From: Alphaproteobacteria bacterium
GTDB lineage: Bacteria > Pseudomonadota > Alphaproteobacteria > Micropepsales > Micropepsaceae
Reading direction: 5' to 3'
DNA length: 59,032 bases
Assembly: GCA_003139615.1 (NCBI GenBank)
Contig: PLJH01000138.1
Span: forward strand, 212,578-271,609
Position numbers and translations under genes: made by a program. Every line of letters begins with the position of its first letter. Within the stretch, counting starts at the first letter, position 1. The notes below the pieces were generated by a model. That model had not been told where the DNA came from and searched no databases. It worked only from the letters and a program-made list of their open reading frames with translations. This document shows positions 16,882-26,254 of the stretch, piece by piece.

Positions 16882-17457
16882 ATGGGCATTCTGTTGGGCT
16901 TTGCGCCCTTCATTCTGTTCGCGCTGTTGACGAACATATCCGTCAGCCTCGCATTGTGGGTGGCCTTCGCAGCCGCCTTTGCGATCGGCATCCGCGATTT
17001 CGCGCATACGCGAATCCTGCGCGTGCTGGATGTGGGCAGCACCATCCTGTTCGGCCTTCTCGCGCTTTACGCGGGGTTCATTCAGCCCAGCCTGTCCGTG
17101 CAGGCCGTGCGGCTGGTGGTCGATTGCGGCCTCTTGCTGATCGCGGCGACCTCGATGGCGATCCGCAATCCGTTCACGCTGCAATATGCGCGCGAGCAGA
17201 CACCGCAGGAATTCTGGAACACGCCCGTCTTCATCCGCACCAATTATATCATTACCGCTGTCTGGACTCTGGCTTTCCTGGTGACGACGGCGGCGGACGC
17301 CACCGCGACGTTCAACAAGAAATTTCCCCTGTCCCTCGATATCGGCGTGGGCCTGGCTGCGCTTGCGCTCGCCGTTATTTTCACCGCGCGTTATCCCGTC
17401 CTTATGCGCGCCCGCGTGCAGCGCACCCTCGCGGAAAATGCGGGACGTGCCGCCTAG
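16882..17457 (+). CDS. six-helix integral membrane protein, unknown function
   Basis: 191 residues. Hydrophobic segments at roughly residues 4-22, 24-41, 48-67, 75-93, 118-137 and 150-168 make a polytopic inner-membrane protein. No motif for a known transporter or enzyme was recognised; between helices 4 and 5 sits FTLQYAREQTPQEFWNTPVF, a conserved-looking amphipathic loop. AGGAG before the ATG supports the start. It follows the TPR gene by 119 bases and converges with the Lrp gene, whose end it overlaps by four bases. Confidence 0.75.
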   Translation: MGILLGFAPFILFALLTNISVSLALWVAFAAAFAIGIRDFAHTRILRVLDVGSTILFGLLALYAGFIQPSLSVQAVRLVVDCGLLLIAATSMAIRNPFTLQYAREQTPQEFWNTPVFIRTNYIITAVWTLAFLVTTAADATATFNKKFPLSLDIGVGLAALALAVIFTARYPVLMRARVQRTLAENAGRAA

Positions 17458-17924
17458 CTCTCCTGCTGCAGCGGCAATTCGGTGGACGATTTGATCTGTT
17501 CCATCGCGAAGGCCGACGACACATCCGTCAGCTTCACGGCGCGGATCAAGCGCTTGTAGAAGCGATCATATCCGCCAATGTCCGACGTGACGACTTTCAG
17601 CAGATAGTCGACCTCGCCGCTCATGCGATAGACTTCGACGACCTCGGGAAACCCGGAGACGGCGGCAGCAAATTCGGCGAGCCACGCTTCGTCGTGACTG
17701 TTGGTCCGTATGCTGACGAAAACCGTGACGGGAAGCCCGACCTTGGCGCGGTTCACGAGCGCGACGCGGCGCTCGATATAGCCTTCGTCGTCGAGCCGCT
17801 TGAGCCGTTTCCAGCAGGGCGTCGTGGATAAGCCGATCCGCTCGCCCAACTCGGCCACGGTCAGGGTTGCATCGTGCTGCAGCAAGGCCAGCAGTTTTCG
17901 GTCGATATTGTCGATTTGAGTCAT
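17454..17924 (-). CDS. Lrp/AsnC family transcriptional regulator
   Basis: 156 residues, the normal length. N-terminal helix-turn-helix: IDNIDRKLLALLQHDATLTV, then AELGERIGLSTTPCWKRLKR with the classic Asn-family LSTTPCWKRLKRLDDEGYI. The C-terminal ~80 residues are the RAM/AsnC ligand-binding alpha/beta sandwich (VYRMSGEVDYLLKVVTSDIG). It probably senses an amino acid. An Lrp-consensus palindrome lies 24 bases before its ATG, so it likely controls itself and perhaps the divergent DUF6356 gene. Confidence 0.93.
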   Translation of the reverse strand: MTQIDNIDRKLLALLQHDATLTVAELGERIGLSTTPCWKRLKRLDDEGYIERRVALVNRAKVGLPVTVFVSIRTNSHDEAWLAEFAAAVSGFPEVVEVYRMSGEVDYLLKVVTSDIGGYDRFYKRLIRAVKLTDVSSAFAMEQIKSSTELPLQQES

Positions 17925-17947
17925 ATTTCCTACGTTTCGTCGCCCGG

Positions 17948-17962
17948 TAGAATAATATTCTA
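17948..17962. promoter_or_regulatory. Lrp-box palindrome
   Basis: TAGAATAATATTCTA has two 7-base arms around one central base and matches the E. coli Lrp consensus YAGHAWATTWTDCTR at 14 of 15 positions, differing only at the centre. It lies in the AT-rich gap between the divergent lrp-like and DUF6356 genes, 24 bases before the lrp start codon. The link to this regulator is inference from consensus and position. Confidence 0.7.
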
Positions 17963-17969
17963 CTATATG

Positions 17970-17989
17970 CCAAATTTATAGTAATTTGG
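17970..17989. promoter_or_regulatory. second inverted repeat in the lrp-like divergent promoter
   Basis: CCAAATT-TATAGT-AATTTGG: perfect 7-base arms with a 6-base centre that contains a TATAGT -10-like word. It is 7 bases beyond the Lrp box, on the side of the DUF6356 gene. It may be a second weak regulator site or a promoter feature; no consensus was recognised. Confidence 0.4.
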
Positions 17990-18048
17990 GTAATGAATTC
18001 CCGCGCCACCTGCCTAATATGACGCGTCACCAGATTCGCGAGACCTCA

Positions 18049-18300
18049 ATGATCGACCGGCTGTTCCTCGACCACCCCCGCTCCGTGGGCGAAACCTATC
18101 TGGGGCATATGGGAAGCGCCGGACGGTTCGGCAGCCGGATGATCCTGGCAGGCGTCGCCTGCATGCTGCACGGACTCTTTCCGTTCCTGTTCGTGAAAAC
18201 GGGCAGCAATACCGTGCGAACGCTCCACGACAACATGGTGGTCAACCGACGCCGGGCAGCCATTGCGGCAGAACTGTCGGAACTTGGCGCATATATTTGA
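18049..18300 (+). CDS. DUF6356 family small membrane protein
   Basis: 83 residues. The start MIDRLFLDHPRSVGETYLGH and the hydrophobic segment MILAGVACMLHGLFPFLFVK followed by TGSNTVRTLHDNMV fit the DUF6356 family, known mainly from alphaproteobacteria, with no assigned function. One, possibly two, membrane helices. The frame is open further upstream (ATG at 18019), but homology begins at the ATG chosen. It is divergent from the Lrp regulator and shares its promoter region, so regulation by it is possible. Confidence 0.75.
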   Translation: MIDRLFLDHPRSVGETYLGHMGSAGRFGSRMILAGVACMLHGLFPFLFVKTGSNTVRTLHDNMVVNRRRAAIAAELSELGAYI

Positions 18301-18383
18301 AGCGTCATTACCGATGTAATTATGCCCCTCGCCGCCTGTCTGCTATGGGATTTCCATAATCGGTGGTCTGGCGGGACTTCGAC

Positions 18384-21300
18384 ATGCGTAATAACGCAAT
18401 CAAGCACGCGCTTCTGAACAGCGCGGCTCTGGCCACCGGCGCAGGTCTTCTTGCATCGCTGTTTGCAAACAACGCAACCGCCAATCCCCTGGGCGCCGCA
18501 GTCACGACAGGCTCTGCCGCCGTCACGTCGTCATACGGCAAAACCCGGATCGATCAGAACAGTGAAGACGTCGTCATCGACTGGTCGAGCTTCAACATCG
18601 GCGCGGGACAGACGACGCAGTTTGTGCAACCCAACGCGCAGGCGATCGCGGTCAATCGGATCGGCGGCAATGCGCCGTCCCAGATTCTGGGAACACTGGA
18701 TGCGAACGGCCGTATCGTCCTGATTAACGGCAACGGGATGCTGTTCGGCAAGGGCTCGCAGGTGAATGTGGGCTCGCTGATTGCCACGTCGACCGGCGGT
18801 TCGGATTCCGACGTTCTCTCTGGCAAATTCACGCAAGCAGGGAATCAGAATGCTTCCGTGATCAATCAGGGCAGCATCCGTACCTCGCAAAGCGGTCTCG
18901 TTGCCCTCGTCGCGCCCAGCGTGACCAATGCCGGCACCGTCAATGCGAAATTCGGCACAGTCGCGGCGGGCGCGGCGAACAAGTTCACCGTCGATTTTAC
19001 TGGCGATGGACTCGTCTCCTTCGCGGCGCAAGGCGATGTGAACGGCAACGCTTCCGCGGTCAACACCGGTTCGCTGGTGGGAGCCAATGTTTCGCTGACG
19101 GCCCATGCCGCGGAGAGCGTCGCTACCGGCGTGGTCGAGATGAGCGGCATCGTTACCGCACAGACCGCGAAGAATGTCGGCGGCACGATCCTGCTCGATG
19201 CCGGCAATGGTTCGCTGTCGATGACAGGCACGCTAAATGCAGCCGGCCAGACGGGTGGCGGCGCTATCGAGACCTCCGGCAGTCAGGTTTCGATCTCCGG
19301 CAACGTCACCGCCGGACGGAACGGCCAATGGAAAGTCGATCCCGAAAATCTCACCATCAATGCCCCGGCCGCCACATCCATCGACAACGCGCTCAATTCC
19401 GGCACCTCGGTCACCGAGCAGACGACATCGGGTGCTGCCTCCGGTTACGGCACGCAATCGGCAGGCCTTGGCGACATCATCGTCGCGAGTCCGCTCGCCT
19501 GGAATACGAGCGCAACCCTCACGCTCAACTCCTACCATTCGATCGATATCGACGCTCCGATCACGGTGTCCGGCGCGGGCGGTGTGACGCTTAATACCAA
19601 TCAGGGCAGCTCAGGCGGCGTCCTGAGCTTCGATCTGGGCTCCAACGGATTCGGCGGCAACATCGCCTTCACCGGAACGCCCAATTCCGGGCAGAGCATA
19701 ACCATCAACGGCGCGGCGTTTACGCTCCTCTATTCGATGAGCGACGTGCAGAACATAAATAACAACCCAACAGGGTCCTTTGCCCTCGCAGACAATCTGG
19801 CGTCGACGGGCACTTACACCGCGGCGATCGTTGCGAATTTTGATGGAGATTTCGAAGGCCTCGGCCATTCGATTTCGAATATAACGATCAATGATCCCGG
19901 CACGGCAATCAACACCGCAGACGGCTTCTTCGGGACGATTGGGACATCGGGATCGGTGAGCGACCTTTTGCTCGCCGCCGTGAACGTGACTGGAGGAAAC
20001 AATGGGGTTGAGGGTGGCCTCGCCGGAGAAAACCTGGGAGCAATCGACAATGTTCTTTTGACCGGACAGGTCTCGGGTGCTGCATCAACCGAGCTCGAAG
20101 GCGGTCTTATCGGCAACAACAACGGCACGATCGCAAATTCCAGCGTTTCTGGCACCGTTTCCGGTTGCGGTTGCGCATATATTGGCGGCCTCGTCGGAGC
20201 AAACGGATTCTCCGTATCGGGGAGCACCGAGGGAACCGGAACAGTCGTTTCGTCCAACGTGACAGGAACCGTCAGCGGCGCCTACATCCCCGACTCCGGC
20301 CAGGGCTTTCTGGGCGGCCTGGCCGGTGCGAACGATGCGCTGATCGAGAACTCCTTCACGAACACCACGGTGACCGAGTTCGATAGCGACCAAAGCGCGG
20401 GTGGGCTTGTGGCCGAGAACGGGGGAACGATTACGCACTCGTATGCACTTGGCGCTACGACGTCCCCTGACGGCGGAATCATTGGCGGCCTGGTCGGCGG
20501 CAATGTCGGACTGGTAGAATACTCTTATGCCACCGGTCCGGTGCAGGACAGCGTGGTTTCTTCCGTAGGCGGTCTCGTCGGAGACAATAACTTTGGAACG
20601 GTGTCGTATTCATACGCTACAGGCAACGTCAGTGGTGGTTCCGTTTCTTATATCGGCGGCCTCGTCGGAGACAGCGGAACAATAGGCCCCGGCAACATCA
20701 TCAACTCTTACGCCACCGGCAGCGTATCAGGCGGGTCAAAATCCAATATTGGCGGCCTCGTCGGCTATATCACAGGGTACATAAGTAATTCCTTCGCCAC
20801 CGGCGCTGTCTCGGGAACAACCTCGGATTTTATCGGCGGACTAGCCGGCACCAATGAAGGCCCAGTAACTGAGTCTTTTGCCACCGGCTCTGTCACAGCA
20901 GGAGCGGGTGCGAATGCCGGCGGCCTCATCGGCTATAATGTCAGCGTAGGCGGCCTTACGATCTGCAATTCCTACGCGACAGGAAATGTTTCGGCCGGGA
21001 GCACGTCAGATGCCGGCGGACTGGTGGGATTCAACAGCCTGGTGAACATTTCCGACGTTTATTCTATTGGAAGCGTTGCTGGCGGATCGGGAAGCAAAAT
21101 TGGCGGCCTCATTGGATACAACGATGGTGCAGCGACCATTTATGGCTTTTGGGATACGCAGACGAGCGGTTTGTCAATCAGTTCAGGCGGCAATGGTCTG
21201 ACGACGACGCAATTGGAAAACACTTTGCCGGACGGCTTCGCGGGCAGGATTTGGGGATCAGGCGCGGGTCTTTTGCCATATTTCCTCTGGCAATATCCGA

Positions 21301-24233
21301 ACGCTTCGCCACAGGTTATCTCCGGCACTGCTTACGGCGATGCGGGCATGACCCCGCTAACTGCCGGCACGGTCGCCGCCTTTTTGAACGGAACAAGCGC
21401 CGGCAGCACCCCCACTTACGCCAATGGTTACTACTATCTGCTTCTGGCGCCCGGTACGATTGGAAGCGGCAGCGACGTGCTCGCCTATACCACCGGCACC
21501 AACAACGGAGCTTCGCTTGGAGCGAACGAAGCAGGCTCGGTCGCGAACCTAAACATTCTTTCGAACTACTTGTATGTATCGACGCCGGAAAATGCCTATT
21601 CCACGATCGCGCCCGATGTCGCGACCGCAATCGGCGATAATTCTTCAATCCAGACCCTCGTAAACGGCCTGGAAAATCAGGATATTCAGACTTCCGCTTC
21701 GAGCTTCTCAATCGATCGCGCCATCGACACAACCACTCTTATGTTGTCCGCTTCCGGTACAGTCACGCAGTCAGCCCCGATCACGGCCGTGAATCTCCAA
21801 TTGTCCGGGACCGGCACCAACTACGAGCTGACCGACGGCGCCAATGCGATTGGTACTCTTGCGGCAAATGCAGGGGCGCTGAATCTCGCGGATTCCGCCA
21901 ACCTCACCATCGGCAGCGTCAACGGCACGAGCGGCGTGACAGCGACGGGCGCCGTTGTCCTTTCGACCGGCGGCAGCAATCTTGCGATCGACGCTGTGGT
22001 TTCCGGTACCACGGTTTCGTTCAATTCAGGCGGCTCAATCGCGCAGAACAGCGCCGGAATCATCGACGCGAGTACCTTGACGGGAAATTCCGCGACCGGC
22101 ACGACCCTCGACGGCGCCAACATATTCGGAACGCTCGGCGCTTTCTCGAACAGCGGCGCCGGCGGCATTTCGCTTTCGGACGGAGAGAATTTGCGCGTCA
22201 ACGGCGCGGTGAATGCGGGAAGCGGAAGCCTGTCGCTGACCACGACGGGCACCGGCAACATCGTGATCGACACCGCGATGACGGCGGGCGGTTCGGCGAC
22301 GCTGACAGCTGCCGGCACGCTCACGGAATTCACGCCCACCGGAAGCATTTCGGCCGCAACGCTCCAGGGAAGCTCGGGCGGCGCAACGACACTGAACGGC
22401 GCGAACGACTTCGCAAATCTCGGCGCCTTCTCGAACACGGGCGGCGCACTCGCACTGACGGATGACGAAGCCCTGACGATTGCGGGCACGATCAATACCG
22501 GCGCTTACGGCGTCACGCTCAACGGCAAAGGCACGCTCGGCGAATCCACCGGACTCATTGAAGCCGCGACGTTGACAGGCAGCACCGTCGGCGGCGCAAC
22601 ATTGAACGGCGCGAACGAGATCGTGGATCTCAGCGCCTTCACCAACACCGGCGCCGGCGGCTTTGCGCTGACCAACGGCTCGACACTGACTGTGCTCAGC
22701 GCGCTCAATGCGGGAACCGGAAATCTCGCGCTCACGACGACGGGGGTGGGAAGCAATATCGCGATCGACAAGACAATCACGGCCGGCGGAACGGCGACGC
22801 TCGCATCCGCAGGAACGATTTCCGAAGGTTCCGGCGACTTCATCACCGCGTCCGAGCTTGCCGGAACTGCAGCCGGCACGACAGCGCTCAACGGTCCCAA
22901 CATGATCGCCAGCCTCGGCGCATTCGCGAACACGGGCGGCGCATTCGCATTGGTGGACGACAAGAGCCTTACGATCGTAGGAACCCTCAATGCCGGCGAG
23001 AACGCAGTTGCCCTGACCGATGACAGCGCAATCGCCGAGAGCGGAACCGGTGCGATCGATGCAGCGTCTCTGACCGGCTCTTCGTCCGGCGCCGGGACAT
23101 TCGGCGGTCCCAATCAGATCGCCGATCTTGACGGCTTTACGAATAACGGCGCGGGCGGCTTCACGCTGACGGACGGCCAGGCCCTGACAGTCGACGGCAC
23201 AGTCAACGCCGGGACCGGCAATGTTATGCTCGCAACGACGGGCACAGGCAGCAACATCGCCGTCGACCGGACCATCGAAACCGGCGGAACGATGACGCTC
23301 AGTTCGTCCGGAAATATTTCGGAAGGCGCCGATGGCCTCGTCGCTGCGGAAACCCTTATCGGAAGCGCCGCGAGCACGACAATGCTCGGCGAAGCCAACC
23401 AGATTTCGACGCTTGGCGCCTTCACCGACGCCGGTGGGGCATTCGTACTTACCGACGGCGAAAGCCTCGCCATCACGGGTGCGTTGAATGCGGGCACCAG
23501 CGGCGTAACGATCAACGATACGGCAGCGCTCAGCGAGAGCGGAACGGGCCGCATCGATGCACAGGCGCTCAAGGGGTCTTCCACGGGAGGCGCCGTTTTG
23601 AACGGCACCAACAAAATTTCCGCGCTCAACGCGTTTACGAACAGCGGCGGCGGCGGATTTGCGCTGACAGACGCGAAGGCACTGATCGTCAAGGGCGCAA
23701 TCGGTGCTGGAACGGGCGATTTTTCGCTGACGACGACAGGCGCAGGCGGCAAACTCACCATCGACAGTTCGATCTCGGACGGCGGCACCGTTACACTGAT
23801 CTCAAGCAGCACCCTTTCCGAAGGCTCCGGCGGCCTCATATCCGCAGCGGCGCTCGCGGGAAGCGCGGCCGGCAAGACGACACTCAACGGAGTCAACCAG
23901 ATCGCCGCTTTGGCATCGTTCACAGACGCCAAGGGAGGATTCGCACTGACGGATGCGCAGAGCCTTACGATCGAAGGACCCGTAAGCACCGGCAAAAGCA
24001 ATCTCACTCTGCTCGTGACCAGCGGAGACCTTGTTGTCGATGGCGCGCTCGATGCCCACAAGATGACACTCGGTTCGACGCTCGGCCAGGTTTATGGCAC
24101 GGGCGCGATCACCACCGCATTGCTGAACGTGACGGCAGACACCGGCATCGATCTGACCGGGCCAAACGACATCAAGAAGCTCGGCACCAATCAGACAAAC
24201 TCCGGACCCGACGTGATCGACGGCGTGAAGTAG
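18384..24233 (+). CDS. giant TPS-domain exoprotein with GLUG and alternating long/short repeats
   Basis: 1,949 residues. A signal-like N-terminus (MRNNAIKHALLNSAALATGA, ending near NATA-NP) is followed by a filamentous-haemagglutinin-type TPS secretion domain: YGKTRIDQNSEDVVIDWSSF, VNRIGGNAPSQILGTLDANG, INGNGMLFGKGSQVNVG. The usual NPNG motif reads NGNG here. Residues ~535-930 hold 13 GLUG-type units (GGLVG-N-G...SYATG). After a linker, residues ~1230-1870 are 8 repeats built on LNGxNxIxxLxAFTN. The chain ends GPDVIDGVK, with no autotransporter barrel, membrane anchor or sortase-like signal. Known TpsA proteins are adhesins exported by a TpsB pore, but no TpsB gene lies in the window. The ATG at 18384 is preferred to GTG 18363 because the signal peptide begins there. 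Confidence 0.9.
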   Translation: MRNNAIKHALLNSAALATGAGLLASLFANNATANPLGAAVTTGSAAVTSSYGKTRIDQNSEDVVIDWSSFNIGAGQTTQFVQPNAQAIAVNRIGGNAPSQILGTLDANGRIVLINGNGMLFGKGSQVNVGSLIATSTGGSDSDVLSGKFTQAGNQNASVINQGSIRTSQSGLVALVAPSVTNAGTVNAKFGTVAAGAANKFTVDFTGDGLVSFAAQGDVNGNASAVNTGSLVGANVSLTAHAAESVATGVVEMSGIVTAQTAKNVGGTILLDAGNGSLSMTGTLNAAGQTGGGAIETSGSQVSISGNVTAGRNGQWKVDPENLTINAPAATSIDNALNSGTSVTEQTTSGAASGYGTQSAGLGDIIVASPLAWNTSATLTLNSYHSIDIDAPITVSGAGGVTLNTNQGSSGGVLSFDLGSNGFGGNIAFTGTPNSGQSITINGAAFTLLYSMSDVQNINNNPTGSFALADNLASTGTYTAAIVANFDGDFEGLGHSISNITINDPGTAINTADGFFGTIGTSGSVSDLLLAAVNVTGGNNGVEGGLAGENLGAIDNVLLTGQVSGAASTELEGGLIGNNNGTIANSSVSGTVSGCGCAYIGGLVGANGFSVSGSTEGTGTVVSSNVTGTVSGAYIPDSGQGFLGGLAGANDALIENSFTNTTVTEFDSDQSAGGLVAENGGTITHSYALGATTSPDGGIIGGLVGGNVGLVEYSYATGPVQDSVVSSVGGLVGDNNFGTVSYSYATGNVSGGSVSYIGGLVGDSGTIGPGNIINSYATGSVSGGSKSNIGGLVGYITGYISNSFATGAVSGTTSDFIGGLAGTNEGPVTESFATGSVTAGAGANAGGLIGYNVSVGGLTICNSYATGNVSAGSTSDAGGLVGFNSLVNISDVYSIGSVAGGSGSKIGGLIGYNDGAATIYGFWDTQTSGLSISSGGNGLTTTQLENTLPDGFAGRIWGSGAGLLPYFLWQYPNASPQVISGTAYGDAGMTPLTAGTVAAFLNGTSAGSTPTYANGYYYLLLAPGTIGSGSDVLAYTTGTNNGASLGANEAGSVANLNILSNYLYVSTPENAYSTIAPDVATAIGDNSSIQTLVNGLENQDIQTSASSFSIDRAIDTTTLMLSASGTVTQSAPITAVNLQLSGTGTNYELTDGANAIGTLAANAGALNLADSANLTIGSVNGTSGVTATGAVVLSTGGSNLAIDAVVSGTTVSFNSGGSIAQNSAGIIDASTLTGNSATGTTLDGANIFGTLGAFSNSGAGGISLSDGENLRVNGAVNAGSGSLSLTTTGTGNIVIDTAMTAGGSATLTAAGTLTEFTPTGSISAATLQGSSGGATTLNGANDFANLGAFSNTGGALALTDDEALTIAGTINTGAYGVTLNGKGTLGESTGLIEAATLTGSTVGGATLNGANEIVDLSAFTNTGAGGFALTNGSTLTVLSALNAGTGNLALTTTGVGSNIAIDKTITAGGTATLASAGTISEGSGDFITASELAGTAAGTTALNGPNMIASLGAFANTGGAFALVDDKSLTIVGTLNAGENAVALTDDSAIAESGTGAIDAASLTGSSSGAGTFGGPNQIADLDGFTNNGAGGFTLTDGQALTVDGTVNAGTGNVMLATTGTGSNIAVDRTIETGGTMTLSSSGNISEGADGLVAAETLIGSAASTTMLGEANQISTLGAFTDAGGAFVLTDGESLAITGALNAGTSGVTINDTAALSESGTGRIDAQALKGSSTGGAVLNGTNKISALNAFTNSGGGGFALTDAKALIVKGAIGAGTGDFSLTTTGAGGKLTIDSSISDGGTVTLISSSTLSEGSGGLISAAALAGSAAGKTTLNGVNQIAALASFTDAKGGFALTDAQSLTIEGPVSTGKSNLTLLVTSGDLVVDGALDAHKMTLGSTLGQVYGTGAITTALLNVTADTGIDLTGPNDIKKLGTNQTNSGPDVIDGVK
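19990..21175 (+). repeat. 13 GLUG-type coding repeats
   Basis: Thirteen units of about 25-30 residues with the core GG(L)(V/I/A)G-N-G, then NSYATG-V-SG, from GGLAGENLGAIDN to GGLIGYNDGAATI. The DNA itself is repetitive: TTGGCGGCCTCGTCGG-like words recur. Best-ordered units are in the second half (GNVSGGS, GSVSGGS, GAVSGTT). GLUG repeats occur in bacterial surface proteins and form beta-helical folds. Confidence 0.85.
22074..23995 (+). repeat. 8 coding repeats in a strict long/short alternation
   Basis: Aligning the Leu/Phe codon of the LNGxN motif gives positions 22107, 22392, 22602, 22887, 23100, 23385, 23598 and 23883. Spacings are therefore 285, 210, 285, 213, 285, 213 and 285 bases: 95 residues then 70 or 71, in turn. 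The long units contain the extra TTTGTGSNIAID-TI-AGGT-TL segment. The super-repeat is about 165-166 residues. Confidence 0.85.
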
Positions 24234-24353
24234 GCACTTGCCGCTATCCCACTTGTCGGTCGCCAGCTCCCGTCAGGGGCGATCCATCCGGCCGGCCTTT
24301 CTCCCGCGCGCCCAAAAGGCTAGCTTGCCGACCGCTCACATCGGAGAACTGCC

Positions 24354-25559
24354 ATGAAGGAAGCCGTTATCGTCTCGACCGCCCGCACCGGTCTCGCAAA
24401 ATCCATGCGGGGTGGGTTCAACATGACCCACGGCGCCGTCATGGGCGGCCATGCGGTGAAGAACGCCGTCGCCCGCGCCAAGATCGATCCCAAGGAAATC
24501 GAAGACGTCTTTATGGGCTGCGCCAATCCGGAAGGCGCGACCGGCTTCAACATCGCGCGCCTCTCGGCCATCTGGGCGGGCTGCCCGGTCACGACCGCGG
24601 GCACCACCATCAACCGCTTCTGCTCCTCGGGCCTGCAAGCGATCGCCATGGCGGCACAACAGGTGATGACGGAAGCGACGCCTGTCGCGATCGGCTCCGG
24701 CGTGGAATCCATCTCGCTCGTGCAGATGGGCGGCATGAACACCAAGAACCTCACCGAAGAACATCTGATGCAGGTGAAGCCCGCATTGTGGATGTCGATG
24801 ATCGAAACCGCCGAGGTGGTCGCCGCGCGCTACAACATCAGCCGCGAACGCCAGGACGCCTATGCGCTCGAAAGCCAGCGCCGCACCGCTGCAGCCCAGC
24901 AGTCGCAAAAGTTCAAGGATGAAATCGTTCCGCTGCCGACCAAGATGAAAAAGGTCGACAAGGCGACGGGCGCGGAGTCGGTTGTCGACGTCACCGTCGA
25001 TCGCGACGAATGCAATCGTCCCGACACCACGCTCGAAGGCCTGCAGGCGCTGCAGCCTGTGTTCCGCGGCGGCATGGAGATCAAGGAAGGAAAATACATC
25101 ACAGCCGGAAACGCGTCGCAGTTCTCCGACGGTGCATCGGCCTGCGTGGTGATGGATTCCAAAGTGGCGCAGCAGAAGGGCATTACGCCGCTCGGTATTT
25201 TCCGCGGCTTTGCTGTCGCCGGCTGCGAGCCCGACGAGATGGGGATCGGCCCCGTGTTCGCCGTGCCGCGCCTGCTTGAGCGTCACGGTTTGAAGCCCGA
25301 CGACATCGATCTATGGGAATTGAACGAGGCGTTTGCCAGCCAGGTGCTTTACTGCGCCGACCGCATCGGCATTCCGCATGAGAAGCTCAACGTCAATGGC
25401 GGCGCGATCTCCATCGGCCACCCCTACGGCATGTCCGGCGCGCGCATGACGGGACACATCCTGCTCGAAGGCCGCCGCCGCAAGGCGAAATACGGCGTCG
25501 TCACAATGTGCATCGGCGGCGGCATGGGCGCGGCCGGATTGTTCGAATTTGTCCATTAA
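24354..25559 (+). CDS. acetyl-CoA acetyltransferase / 3-ketoacyl-CoA thiolase
   Basis: 401 residues, full-length type-II-like thiolase. The acyl-accepting Cys is Cys90 in [12 protein letters not shown], His356 is in [15 protein letters not shown], and the general base Cys386 is in [16 protein letters not shown]. Cleaves 3-ketoacyl-CoA (beta-oxidation) or condenses two acetyl-CoA. The NEAF motif ([11 protein letters not shown]) is also intact. CGGAG lies nine bases before the ATG. It is followed by the CAP-domain gene, which overlaps its end, but function ties them loosely. It would complete the beta-oxidation enzymes scattered over the window. Confidence 0.95.
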   Translation: MKEAVIVSTARTGLAKSMRGGFNMTHGAVMGGHAVKNAVARAKIDPKEIEDVFMGCANPEGATGFNIARLSAIWAGCPVTTAGTTINRFCSSGLQAIAMAAQQVMTEATPVAIGSGVESISLVQMGGMNTKNLTEEHLMQVKPALWMSMIETAEVVAARYNISRERQDAYALESQRRTAAAQQSQKFKDEIVPLPTKMKKVDKATGAESVVDVTVDRDECNRPDTTLEGLQALQPVFRGGMEIKEGKYITAGNASQFSDGASACVVMDSKVAQQKGITPLGIFRGFAVAGCEPDEMGIGPVFAVPRLLERHGLKPDDIDLWELNEAFASQVLYCADRIGIPHEKLNVNGGAISIGHPYGMSGARMTGHILLEGRRRKAKYGVVTMCIGGGMGAAGLFEFVH

Positions 25560-26250
25560 GGCCCACGGCCGCGCTTTGCGCGCGCCGGCCCTTGTGCTTC
25601 TTCTGCTGGTCTGCGTCGGTTGCGCGGACCAGCAGGTGGCCACGGTTGCACCGCTGCCGCCTCCCGATCCGCACACGCAAATGGCGGCGCTTGAGCAGCG
25701 CATCTTCGATCTCGTGCAGGACGAACGGTACAAGATCGATCCCAAGGCAAAGACGCTTGTGCTGGACTCCGAACTGATCGGCGTTGCGCGCGAGCGCAGC
25801 GCAGACATGGCGACGAAAAACTATTTCGCGCATGCCTCGCCCAACGGCCAGACATCCGCGACCATCATCATGGACAAGGACGCCGATTTCCAGGGCCTGT
25901 TGGGCGAGAACCTCGCGGCACAGCATTATCTCACGGCGCAGGGCGTCGATATCGATGTGTTTGCCCGGCGCTTCGTCGATTCCTGGCTCGCGAGCCCCAG
26001 CCACAAGGACAATCTGGCATTCGCGGGATACGATCGCAGCGGCGTGGGCGCGGCTGTGAACGGAGACACGATCTACGTCACGCAATTGTTTGCGACGGAT
26101 CTTGGGCTTCCCAAGCCCGCACCGGCAAAGCGCCCCGTGACCCAGTTCAACGATCCGGCATCGGCGACGGCGCACGGTGCTTCCGCTCCACCTCCGCAAG
26201 GCGGTTCGAACGTGCCCATTCCCGTTCCGCGGCCACCGCAATCGGAGTGA
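25549..26250 (+). CDS. CAP-domain (SCP/PR1-like) exported protein
   Basis: About 233 residues from a TTG overlapping the thiolase end by 11 bases; a TTG at 25576 is an alternative. A hydrophobic leader ([11 protein letters not shown]) ends at a Cys and could be a lipoprotein signal, though the lipobox is imperfect. The CAP domain has its cavity residues: His in [10 protein letters not shown], Glu in LLGENLAAQ, His in [20 protein letters not shown], and the closing strand [11 protein letters not shown]. The tail is Pro-rich and probably disordered. Bacterial CAP proteins are secreted and of varied or unknown activity. Confidence 0.85.
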   Translation: MSIKAHGRALRAPALVLLLLVCVGCADQQVATVAPLPPPDPHTQMAALEQRIFDLVQDERYKIDPKAKTLVLDSELIGVARERSADMATKNYFAHASPNGQTSATIIMDKDADFQGLLGENLAAQHYLTAQGVDIDVFARRFVDSWLASPSHKDNLAFAGYDRSGVGAAVNGDTIYVTQLFATDLGLPKPAPAKRPVTQFNDPASATAHGASAPPPQGGSNVPIPVPRPPQSE

Positions 26251-26254
26251 CGTC

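Noticed and set aside
19990-21175. Tandem direct repeats at DNA level as a possible CRISPR or satellite array
   Set aside because: The repeats are in-frame GLUG protein units of uneven length inside one open frame; no uniform spacer structure.
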